A stretch of 64,000 bases of DNA from Edolisoma coerulescens. Taxonomy: Eukaryota > Chordata > Aves > Passeriformes > Campephagidae. Shown piece by piece: positions 1-11,700 of the stretch; positions within the stretch are counted from its first letter, which is position 1; every line of letters starts with the position of its first letter. The stretch lies in NCBI GenBank assembly GCA_013397115.1, contig VWZW01001321.1:496001-560000 (forward strand), given 5' to 3'. Both the position numbers and the translations under genes were made by a program. The notes under the pieces are model-generated. The model did not search any database and was not told the origin of the DNA. It was given only the letters and a program-made list of their open reading frames with translations.

Positions 1-3000
1 GGCACAAATTTTTGTATTAGTCTTATTTTTGGAAAGCTGGTTCATTTTGACAACAATTCTTTTTCTTTTTTTCCTCTGAACCTTGTCATCCAAACACACA
101 TTTTTTTTCAGTTTTTACCTTCCGTTGGATGCCTGAACCTGCTGCAATGCCATGACAGCAAAGGTTATTCAGAACTGCCTTCCAGTGAGGATGTCTCAGG
201 TTCTTGTCACTGCAATGATCCAAATTTGCAAGTAGAGCAGCAGTTCCGTACCTTTGTGCTAGGGTGAATCATGCCCTCGTTCTCTCTTTATGTGCTGGGC
301 CTTGCAGCGTTCCCTCAAAACTGTCTTTGCTGAACAGCTGACCTGAAAAAATAGAGGAAGGAATGATGGTCCCTCTCTCTTCATCTGTCTCTTTTCACAA
401 GAGACTTGCTTCAAGAGAAACCCCTTAGATGGTTGTTTCAGGACGGCCTATAGGCTTTTTGCCTTTTTTTCCCCCCCTTCCTCTCTTCTGTGTTTCATCT
501 TCTGGACTAGTAAAAATCTGTGTATCTTTGGAAGAGAGCAGAACATCAGAGAAGTGCTTCTTTATCCCTGGACTGTTTCCTTACCCCTTCAGTGTACTAA
601 CTCTTCCTCCATTTTTGCAGCTCGGTTAACTTTGCCTGTTTTCGTTGCCGGCCACAGCAAAAGCAAAAAGCCAGCTAGGAGGCAGTAGGAATTGAAGCAT
701 TGCACTCAATGTTTCTGCAAACTCTTCCTTGGCCTTCAAACATAGCAGCACTAAGAGTCAGTTCAACATTACAAGGAATTTGGGGGAGACACAATTCATT
801 AAGCATATGCCATTTTGTTTTCTTGTTTTAGTCTGTGAGGCAGCTGGAGCACGTCTTCCTTCTGTTGAGCCTCTTCTTTCTTTCCAGCCCCTCTCCTCCT
901 GAAGGCAGGGAGCACTGACTCCTGCAACTGCTTGCTCAGATCTGTCAGTACATATAACCTGCTGCCCTTGGGCTTCCCAGCTGGGCTGACAGGACCTGGC
1001 CATGATCCAAGCAGGGCGGTATCTCCAGACCCTTTCTGTCTCCAACACAGGAGCACTGAACTTTGTTCCAGTTTTTCCTGGCCTTCTCTCAAACAGAGTC
1101 AGAAGTCATCTTTTTGAATTGCTTTCACATGAGGGGATTGAATAACTCAAAACGCATTTGAAAACAACGTTATAACCAATGGTATTATAAAATATAAAGG
1201 TATTAGATATGAAAAATGCAGCTTCTTGCTGCTAAGCCTCTGAAAAGAACCCTTTGGTCTTTTCAAACTGTAATGCTTATTCAAAAGGTTAAAGTTATCC
1301 GTTGTGGCCAAAGCTGAAGGTATTCTCTGACAGTTATGACTATATTTTCATAGACTTGCTCTTTCTGATGCTAATGGTGAATCTGTAGTTTCATCTGCAA
1401 CTGGAAACATGAAGTCATGGGGATCAAGCTGGGTGGGGCAGCCTTATCCAGGATGGAACGGGTCCATGAACTTTTGTGAAAATGACCTTAATGTCTTTTT
1501 GTCGTTGCCCCAAGGCAAAGCACCACCTTAATATCCATCTTCCCTGGTGAGCCTGTAGGTGAGAGAAAATCTGCAGGCCAAGAAACTCCTTGTACAAGTT
1601 AGACAGTCAATTTAGATAGCTGATTAACCAGTTAAGTACCTGACTAGAGCTGACTAATTAGTGGTTAATGGTAAGTTTCTGTCAGATTAAATTGATCTCT
1701 AGTAAGCCTAAGGACAATTAAGAGCTTGCAATCACGGTGATCATTTTTCCCCTGCGTTGTTGCAAGAACCCCAGTTAGAGGTAGTGTGATAATTTAGGAC
1801 TATTATGTAAGGCTGTCTCCTAGCCACAGGACAGTGCTTCAAGCGCTGCTGTAAATTGGGGCAATGCTATTCCTAATGTCTGGTGAAATATGTGATTAAG
1901 TAATCATTGATTTTTGGGAAGGGAAATTTTGTAGCACTCTCACTAGTTTCATATTGCCTGTCAATTCATTGCCCATTGAAGTGCAGATTGTTGCAGACAG
2001 CCAAATAAACAGAAAAAAAGCATAGAGGTTAAAGCTGGTGACCAGTGTGAGAAATATAAACAGAAGGCTCAAAGCTTATTTTCTGGGTTGTCCAGAGCCT
2101 TGGCTTGGTGCTTGGTAAAACAGAAATTTTCTTTTGGAGTAGTTTGTGTCAATGCCATCTGAACCGGTGCTCAGCTATGCACATTTTGGGTGCTTCTGCA
2201 GCACAAAGAGTCTGAGTCATGTTGTGTATATCAAATATTTTGCTCAGAAGCAGGAAGGCATACATCCACTCTGGATGTCATCTGAGAGATGCCTGGAAGG
2301 CATGTCTGGCAGGCTTATACCACGATCATTGCAGATTGACATACTCACTGTAGCTTGTAATTGGTGAGAGACAGCATAAGGCCTTGTGGATTTTGATTTT
2401 CCCAAGAGGAATATTACTAATGAATTAAGATTGATTTTTGCAATTAGAGTCATTGGAACCTCAGTGTTTTCTTTTCTTTTGCCTTTTTTCCACCCTTTCA
2501 AATTACATTTGATCTTCACAGAGATATTTCTATGTATTTCAGAAGAGATGATGAGTCGAATAGACTGCCTCTATCTGTGATTGCAAGATATTTCTGACAA
2601 GGCACCCGTCACATTTCCACATTTGTTGTATCAGCTATTGCTCACATACCTACTTTTTTATTACTCTTCCTGAAAAAGAAAGAGTGAAGTGAGATTAGTA
2701 TGAGATTAGTAAAACTATGCACACCGATACTTGTAGTTCTATACTGTAGTATAGTTGTTAAAACAAAATACAAAATCCCTCAAGAACTAGATTTAGAAAT
2801 CTTTCAACTGAAGCCACATTTGACGCTGTATTCAGTTCAGACTGAAATTAAATCAGGTGGTTCAGGTAACTCTAAGAAAAGCCAAAGAAATATAGATATG
2901 GTTTACAAACTGGTAATGTAAATCCATCCCCTGTGCTTTTATTCAGTACATCCATTGCAGTTTAGCTCCCATAAAATGAGAGATTCAAATTTCTTTTGTT

Positions 3001-5701
3001 GTTTCTGAAGCCGTCTGAAGTGGGAGAGGATTTAGCATGTTTAATTTTCTCTCTTTGATTTATTCCACATTTTAATTTTAGCAAATTGAGCATCCGTTAT
3101 AGCAGACTGCAATCCTGTTGCACGTCTTCACGTGGGTACCTTAATCTGTAGGCTGGAGGGTTTTCCTCTCCTTCTGTTCCTAAAATATATCTTGTTGCAA
3201 ATGGAGAGTTTTAGGAAGAGGGCTAGAATCCCACACCCACCTTTTGGGATGACATCCCTCTTCAAATTCAATGGCCACCTAAGTCAGGACAAGGATACAC
3301 ACAGGTCTTCAGGCTGTAACATCGCACTGCGAGTGCTGTGAAATGGGCCAAGTCTTCTCCTCCTGTAGCTATTCCAGCTGGGAGTCAGGACACCTTCCTG
3401 ATGCTGTGAACTGAAGGGTTGTCTCTTACTAACCTCTCGCTGACTTGCAAAGCTCCTGAGCTCAGATGTAGCTTTCATGGGCTGGGAAGCCCTTCTGTTG
3501 GCCAAGCTGCCAGCCCTGAGCACGCCCCTGGGCTGCCATGGTGTACCACTGCCACCCCACAGAGGGAAAAGTCAGGGCACTGCCCATCAGGGGATGCCAA
3601 ATGCAGCCTGTCTGAGGGGTTATTGAAGGGCAGGGAGACTATGGTTCCCAGAGACAGCCCCTGCAGCATCATGCAGGACCATCCAGTGCAGAGGATATTG
3701 ACTGGCTCTATTTGACTGGCTGCATTTATCCAGCTCCTTCTCCTAATTCGTCAGACTGTTTAGAAAAGAGAGAGAGTTTTCCCACAGTGCACCTGTGCAA
3801 AATTGAAAAGAATCACTTATTCACTGTAGTGCAGAGATAAACAGGTTATGCCCTTCTGAAATGTTAGTTTTGCCACAGTTGAGTACACTTGAGTGAATAT
3901 AAGAATCCTAATGCCATTTCACAGAGTAACTAATCTCATTCGGGCTGGGTTTACTTAGGAGAAACAAACTCAGGTTAAGTGTCTAAGAGTTATTTCTGCA
4001 GTGACTGGGTGATTTTTTAAATATCTTTCATTACACAGGGAACAATAAATTATACTCTTTAACCAGAATGAGACAGAAATCAATGCTGCTTTTGAACACT
4101 GGGTGCTGGCTCAAAGACTGCTCACCCAGTTACTGGAAACTAAACAAAAGTTTGTGTTAAAGTCACTGACAAGGGTTAGCTGAAATGCATTTTAGCTCCT
4201 TTGGCACAAAGCACACAGGAGGAAACATTGCCTTGCCACTTAACTAACGCTTCTCCTCTTGCTCCTGGTACTGTGTCTGATTCAAAGCTGTGCAGTTCCT
4301 CCCCAAACCCAAGGCACACATGAAATGAAGAAATGACAGGAAAAAGGCCACGTCACAATAATTACTGTGATATGGTCTGTTATTCCCTTTCTTTCTTGCT
4401 CTGTATTTGAGGCTCAAAGTTAATTTGCTTGTATAACTCAAGGTGTTTCCTCTGCTTGTTTGTACTATCTATGATTTCTAAACATCCTTGAAATTATTGG
4501 CCATAACATCTCTCCTCATCATGATATTACTTCAACTTGAGCTACTTATAGAAAGTGCTTCTTTCTACTTTTGAACAGAAACGGCTGGGAGCCAGAAAAA
4601 TATGCATTTGTTTGCCTTTCTATTTTTGGTTTGAAATTGCTGGAAGCCAGTAGGTGGGTTTTTATTTTCTTTTTTAAGATTTTATTTTCAAACTAAGGCA
4701 AATATTATGTATGAGGAGTGGCACATATCTTAAATAACTGGTTCTAGTAACAGGAAAAAGTTCTTGTTAGAAATTCTTCTGAAGTGTGGCTCTATTTCTG
4801 GAAATCCTTTCTTGCTTGCTTCAGCAGTCTTGCATCCTCTCCCATTTTCCTCAATGATTCTTTCACATGCAGAGGGGTGAGTTTTATTGGAACTTTGTTG
4901 GCACCAAAACATTGGTATGTTTTCATTTGGCTTGTACACTGCACCAATTCATCATCTGCCCATTCTAGCAGCCACAGGAGAGTCAGGCAGGGGGCTGACA
5001 AGTGCTTGTGTTAACCAAACCAAATCACCTGATCTGCCATCTAAATGGATGCCTACTAACCCGGTGTGTCTTTGGAAAATAGAATCTTGTGTTGCTGTTG
5101 GACTGCGCAGATTTTGGTCTCCAGAAAGGAAAATTTCAATCAGTTATGAAATGAATAGTCGAGTATGAGGTGTCATCCCGTTCAGGAGAAACAGAAGGTT
5201 ATCTAATTTTTATTCCCAGAAAATGCTGGGAAATACTTAACCAAAGCAGAAATCCAAATCCTATAGATTTCTTTCAGAGTAAAGATCAAAAGGAACAAAA
5301 ATAATCCACTCCCAATTTTATTTATTTATTCTCTCTCTAGCATTTCCTCTAAAAACCCCAAAGACCTCCAATCCCACCCAACTCCAAAACCCATCACAAC
5401 CAAGAAAAAAGCAACCCTATGGCCACATCCATGAGCTTTATTCTGTTTATTACATAAAAATAAGCTTGAATAATTTTGAGTTAATGTTACTTACTGCTTG
5501 TTGATTTCTAAATCAGTAAAATCAATTCACATAACATAGGATTGTCTTTGGAAAAGTTTATTTTTAGGGGTTGGAAGGAATAGGAGGGTAGAGTTAGAAG
5601 GACAAAATGTTTTAAAGCCTTTTTTTACTCTACTGCCAAGACTTATGTTACATGAAAATATAATACAGATCTTAAGTACACAAAACTTTCTCTTTTTACA
5701 G
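1..5701. other. Upstream region or 5' intron, no gene recognised
   Basis: I see no conserved exon, repeat family or CpG-rich promoter here. Reading frames are short and overlap on both strands. The only local structure noted is a small tandem repeat of tgagattagta near 2690-2711. Because the exon at 5702 has an acceptor, at least the 3' part of this stretch is intron leading from an upstream non-coding exon that I could not find. Family gene order predicts CNKSR3 further upstream in the same orientation, but none of its exons is seen. Confidence 0.5.
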
Positions 5702-5728
5702 CCTTTCCACTAAGCCTTGAAACCATTC
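5702..5728 (+). other. IPCEF1: IPCEF1 5' UTR part of first coding exon
   Basis: The acceptor is a pyrimidine run ending in ttttacag at 5701. The 27 bases before the ATG contain an in-frame TAA 18 bases upstream of it, so translation cannot extend further 5' in this exon and the start at 5729 is fixed for this transcript. Confidence 0.75.
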
Positions 5729-5752
5729 ATGGAAGCTGATGGCAATATTCTC
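5729..5752 (+). CDS. IPCEF1: IPCEF1 coding exon 1 (residues 1-8)
   Basis: Eight codons reading MEADGNIL, followed by a strong donor gtaagt and ending in phase 0. The recalled mammalian protein has a similar short leader (MAIDGSAL preceding VPLRQK), so position, phase and partial residue identity (M, D, G, L) agree. Such a short exon is easily missed by automated annotation. The main doubt is that the match covers only eight residues. Confidence 0.8.
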
Positions 5753-8700
5753 GTAAGTATAATTGAAGTTATGCCAGAGTTATTGAACATCTGAAGAGGT
5801 CCTATGTAGGGATTGTATCCTTGTAGTCATAGAACTATGAACAGCAGAAAAGAATAGCGCATGTGAACAGCATCAATATCCAAACAAGATTCTTCTCATG
5901 GGGCAGCACAAGTGGTGAGGCTGCCCCAGTTCTGCTCTAAGGATAAAATGAAGTCTACTGCAAGTGCCTGATGCCAGGGGTGCCCTCACTTCCAAGTCCT
6001 ACCCCTCAATGGATGAGAAAACTGTAACATAAGATACATGAGCATAGCAAAGGATTTTCTTAGCTGCACATCTGTCTAACCCTTAAGAAGTTTAAAGAAA
6101 ATACAGCTCTGTAGAATATGACTGTTGATCATAGCTGCCTTTGGTGCCTTCTCAGATTTAGGCATTTTGAGTCAAACTTCATGAGACATCAAGCCTGTTT
6201 CTTCGTATTAGCCCAATGCCCCTGCTTTTCTATGTAGATTTTTTTTTTCTTTCCCCTGAAACAGCCTCATATACCTATTTCACCACATTTTTTATTCCTG
6301 GGGAATTTTCAGGCTGCCCCTGACCCAGGATGCCTGGAGCATTTGACACAGCTCCCTCTGATTAGGAAGGGTCAAGAGCCCTTCAACTGGTGTTTGGGAG
6401 AGACCTACCCTGACTGCAGCCAACAGAGCCATCAGTTTGTGCAGCAGGGCGGAAAGAAGGAGTGAAATAAGGGGGCCTCCACTGAAACAGTGGGGCTGTA
6501 ACAGTCTTAGGCATGGTGGTAAGAGGGCAGTTTCCCCAGAAGGTGCAGAAGAAGCTGTCCCTGCTAGGGCAGAGGCTTCCACACGGAGTGTCTGCAGCCC
6601 TCCAAGTCCCAGAATTCAGGGGGTGTCAGGAACCTCTCCCTGAGGCCAAGGGAGATGTCTCTCAGCCCTGCAGGATGTCTTGGAGGAGGTGTGCTGGCAA
6701 GCGGAGGAGATTTGGGAGGAAGAGTGCAGACTGTGCAGCATCAGAGAAAGTGAAAGGGAGAGAGATAGGGTCTTCTCTGAGACACAACACTTGAAGACCA
6801 TCAGTCCCCTCCTGCAATGGAGAAGCAGGCAGTGTCTATGCCCACCATCAAAGTAAGCAAAACCTCTGGAGAATTGGAAGGATGGAAGCAGATGACTTCT
6901 TGTATCAAGAGCAAGCTCCTGCCTCACTGAAGAACTTGCAATTGCAAAACAGGTTGACTGCCCTCATAATTGAAGAGGAGCCAGATGTTCCTCCTAGCAA
7001 AGGACCTGGTTCACTCAACTGTAAACCATGCAGGTCTACCAGGAAGAAATGGTGAGACCCTGCAGTGGGTGACTCTCTGCTGCAAGGGACAGAGGACCCA
7101 TCTGTAGGCCTGACCAACCATCTAGAGATGTTTTCTGCCTGGTAGGGGCCAGGATCCAGGATGTTGTGGAGGGACTGCCAAAGCCTGTCTGGCCCTCTGA
7201 CTTCTATTCCCTGTTGTTATTCCATTTGAGCACAAATGATACTGCCGGGGGAAACCAGGGTATGCTGGGGCCCGTAGAGCTGCAAAGTAGCTTTGCAGAG
7301 AAGGACCTGGGAATCTTGGTGGACATCATGAGCCAGCAACGTGCCCATGCTGCAAAGAAGGTAAATGGTATCTTTGGCCACATTAGACAAAGTATTGCCA
7401 GCAGGTTAAGGGAGGTCATAATTTATTCAGTGCTGCTGAGACCACCCCTGGAATGCTGTGTTGGACTCCTCAGTATAAGAGACACGTGACATACTGAAGA
7501 GGCCCAATTGAGGGCCAGAAGAATAATTAAGGGACTGTAGCATCTAAGATATGAGGAAAGACTCAGTGAACTGGGACTGTTTAGCTTGGAGAACAGGCTC
7601 AGGAGGGCTCTTATCAATGTATAAATACCTGAAGGGAGGATGCAAAGAAGAGGACATGGTTTAATGATCGACATGGTGGTGGTGCTAAGTTGATGGTTGG
7701 ACTTTATGATCTTAGAGGTCTTTTCCAACCTTAATGACTCTATGATTCTTTTCAGTCGTGCCCAATGACAGGACTAGAAGTGATGGGCACAAACTTAAAC
7801 ACAGGAGGTTCCCTCTGAACATCAGGAAACCTTTTTTTACTGTGAGGATGATGGGGTACTGTCACAGGTTTCCCAGAGAGAGTGTGGAGTCTCCATGCTT
7901 CATGAAATGCTAAAGCTATCTGGAAATGGTTCTGGAAAACCAGTTGCAGGTGGGAAGTGGACTTAGGTGACCTCCTGAAGTCCCTTCAATCTTAATCATA
8001 CTGTGATTCTGTGGAAAAATAGGACATCTAAACTGACAGAAGTCTCTGTTGAAGTTGTCACTTCTCTCATATGTTCTTACTCATTGCTGGAGCCTGCCTG
8101 GCACAGAATACCACTGGTTTTATTGGTAACAACTCTGCCTTCCACAGTTTTCTCTTTATTCTGCACTGGTAAGAATCTCTATAAGAGTGAAACTTTAAAG
8201 TATCTCTTAATCACTGTTCACCCAGGTTCACTGAAATAAAAGATTATTGACTTTTATAAAAGAGTTTTCAGTGAAGGAAACTTTAATTTACTTCTTGAGA
8301 AAAGGTTTGCCACTGGAGACTTGCTAATATGTTGCGTTCTCACAGAAAATTGAATCCAAACTGTGCTGGTGAGGCATTTTATGAATTTTGTGGTAGATTC
8401 ATTTAAATATAGGTTTTCTATTGGTTTGAGATGAAAACAAGTTTTACTGAAAACTGTTTGTTTATTTAATAAAATATCTATCTGACTCCAAACACTGTGC
8501 TTTGGTAAAAGAGGCTTTTTTTATTTGTTTATAGATCAACAAAATTTGAGAGGGCAATTTTGTGAATCATGACAGATTTTATTGCTGCAGTTGAGGATTA
8601 GATCTTTCTCTTGTGTGGAGCAGAACACATATTTTTTTACAGGATGAAGCTGGGTTTCTGAGCAGCACTAAAACACAACAAAAAATGCAGAATTCCAGGC

Positions 8701-11700
8701 TTAGTACTAATTTGTTGAAAATTTACCTCAGTTTTCAGGAATAATTAGAAAGATAATGAAAAATATATCTTAATTAAAAAAATTTCACTCAGCAGTTATT
8801 TTGTTAGAGATTTACCACTAATTTTATCCAGGCAAACTAAATACAGTTCTGGGTGGGGACACTGCTCTTCCTTCCACCATTAGTTTCCCGACTCCTCCCA
8901 CAATGTATGAAGAAAAGAGGGTTGGTTCATCACCCCTGTCAGCTTGCAGCAGGATACCATCATCATCGCAGAATAATACATGTAAATTTGTAAATTCTTT
9001 TAGCTAGCCCAGGCTCCTACTAGGTAATTAGTTTTTGCCTCAGTCTGATATACAGTGGGCCCCAACAGATGACTTACATAATATGGGTATTAACTCTTTC
9101 TTGACAGATGAGCAATAGACCATATTATTTTGCTTTAGATCATCAACAAGGCTGGTGGAAAGATTGCTTCCTCCTCAGTTGTGTATAGAGAGCCACATCC
9201 TGTCTCAGTATTGCTCTTCTTGTTGTATGGCTTTATGTTGGTTAGAGATGAAATGACCCCAATATAGTACCGTAGCAAAGATGTGGTGTTGCTTTATTAC
9301 ATAGTTTTCGGGCCAGGAGACCTGATTCATATTTGTTTTTCTTAATATCATTTTGGATAGCTCTAAAGGAAAGTAATTAGTTTGTGTGACCCACTGATTC
9401 CCTGAGGCCATATATTATTTCCATGTGTCCTAAATAGGGCATTACTTTCTTCGGAATGAAGACATGGAGGGTGGCCTATATAGGATGGGGAAATAGCAGA
9501 GCCTCTAATAGAGCTGATGTGTTTTCTTATTGCTTTTCTTTGTGTGTTGTCATGGAGAATAGTCTGAGAGAGAGAGGCAGTGGTAGAATTAAAAAAAACA
9601 AATTAAGGGAAAAAGGAAAAAGAATACTCAGTGTTTAAGCAGGAGTCTGGGATTATTCATGCCTGGTAAAGCCTCCCGCAAGAGTGTTGTTCAGGTCATG
9701 TCAAATAGGCACCAGATAAGCACAGGACTGTGACCCATGGTTCTGTGCTCTGTGATACATGCTGCAGAGATCCCTGCTTGCGAAAGTTGTAGCTCTTGTA
9801 AATACTGGTGACAGTGGTCTCTTCCATCACTGCTTGCAGACGATCTAGCTTTACTCACCTTTAATTTGCCAGTGAGAAGAGCCATCAGATTTTTCAAGAG
9901 TAATGTGAAGTGGGGTTTTGTTTCCCTGAGAAGCCGGCTGGGAGGCAGAGGGGCTACATTAGGGATGTTCATAACGTAGCTCTGCAGCGGATCAGGTAGC
10001 TACCGGCTTTGCACAGCAACGTTGTGGCCAGCATATTAAATCATACGTCACTTTATCCAGCATTTGTCATCTGGAGGCTTCAAACCCTTCCTAAAAATAG
10101 AAAGAGGTGAATGCTTTAGTTCCCACACTAGAGAAGGAAAGATTGAGGCAAAGGGAAGTCAAGTACTTTGTCCACAATGACACAGCCAACAAGCCTGTCT
10201 GGGGAGAATTTACTCCAAAAGGCATACCTTCTATTTTCCAGTACCTGCTTTTTTGTTCTGTGTTCTTCTCTTTTAGTTTCATTTTCTATGTGTTTATGCA
10301 GGATGAAACATGTAGACTGCAAATGCATAAATAGATTCAATTGTGTTATTTTTTCAATGACTAAAATTTCCATATATTTTGTGTGGGCTTTTTAATGAAG
10401 AAATATTATGAAACACTTTCACAGGGCAAAATAAAAGTTCTGCATTAAATAAAAAAAGACAAAAGTGAAGACCAGTCTTTTTTTTCTTTTTCAAGATTTC
10501 TTAGAATAAGCTAAATGACTATCAGTCACCTGGCATGGATTTTAATCTCCTCATGTTTGTAAATCCCCCTTGTGGTGTATAATGAAACGTTGAAATGCTG
10601 GAGTTTTAACTTCTATTTTTTAACTTCAAAACACAGAACACAATTCAGGCAAACACAGCAGAGTAGAAGCTGCCTGTGGATGTGAAACAGGAAGCACTAG
10701 TAGATAGGCACATGTGTAATAGGGTTGCGTTTTCTCTTGCTCAACTAGAGATACATCAATTTTAATTAACAAGTTTTTTGCTTCAGCTGCTCACGTCCCT
10801 TCAGCAGTGAGTGGGTTATGCGTTTCCATCCTGCATATACCACCAGCATCACCACCACGTCCTTCTCTAGCTTCCCCCTCCCCTTTCTACACAAATGTTG
10901 CAACACAATCTGAAATTTCCTCTTTTCTTTCCTTCCTGCATTTCTTACAGGTTCCTTTGCGTCAGAAGGCAAAAAAGAAAAGTCAAGGTAATGAGAGATT
11001 GTTTTTTCTTTTCTCTCCTGGGTTCCTCTTTTGTTATTTTCTTAGTATGTCTTATTCTTGGGAGGGTGAGGATTTTGTACTGCTACTCAGCTGGTGAAAA
11101 GCTGCTTTTTAATTCCACTGATTCTTAAACTGCTTCTGAGAAAAATGACAACGGGCTGTTCCTTTGGACTAAATCCTTGTGGTATGTTAATTGAATCAAA
11201 GCTGGAAAACAGTGAGGTAGAATCAGCTGCTGGCACAGATGCACACACTAGTGGTTTTCATGTACTTGGCATAATAGTTTTCTCTAGCTGACTTAAATAG
11301 ATGTATTCTTTTCAGTGCAGCTGTGTGAGGGAAAATATATGCATGCTTCTCTTAAAAGGATCAAAGGCTGTATTTTTAATTCACAAAAACTCGTGTATGG
11401 TTATCTTAGCATTAATTAGTATCTGCATTATCTATAGCTTACTGTTTTATTTCTGAACATCAGCATGCCTTTCAAATGAATGTGTGTTACTGTCACAGCC
11501 ATTATAAAACTGAATGACTTCTAAGCATATTTTAAGATATTCTTGGATGACTTGCTGAGATTCCTAAGTAAGGATGATATCTTTAATTGGCAGCAACATC
11601 TTTCCTGGTACTGCACTTTTAAGCAAGCACAACACTGTATTTTTAATGGCACAGGGTTCTTTATAATGAGCCGACGGAGGATATCGTGCAAAGAGCTGGG

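Larger units (their letters stand above)
5753..10950 (+). other. IPCEF1: IPCEF1 intron 1
   Basis: An intron of 5.2 kb between gtaagt and tttcttacag. It holds the composite CR1 at 6300-8013 and two perfect CArG boxes at 9429-9484. The remainder (5753-6299, 8014-9428, 9485-10950) is AT-rich sequence in which I recognise nothing. Confidence 0.8.

Noticed and set aside
3419..3715. 98-codon frame in a GC-richer patch
   Set aside because: An open minus-strand frame overlaps it, and no conserved exon or splice sites support it.
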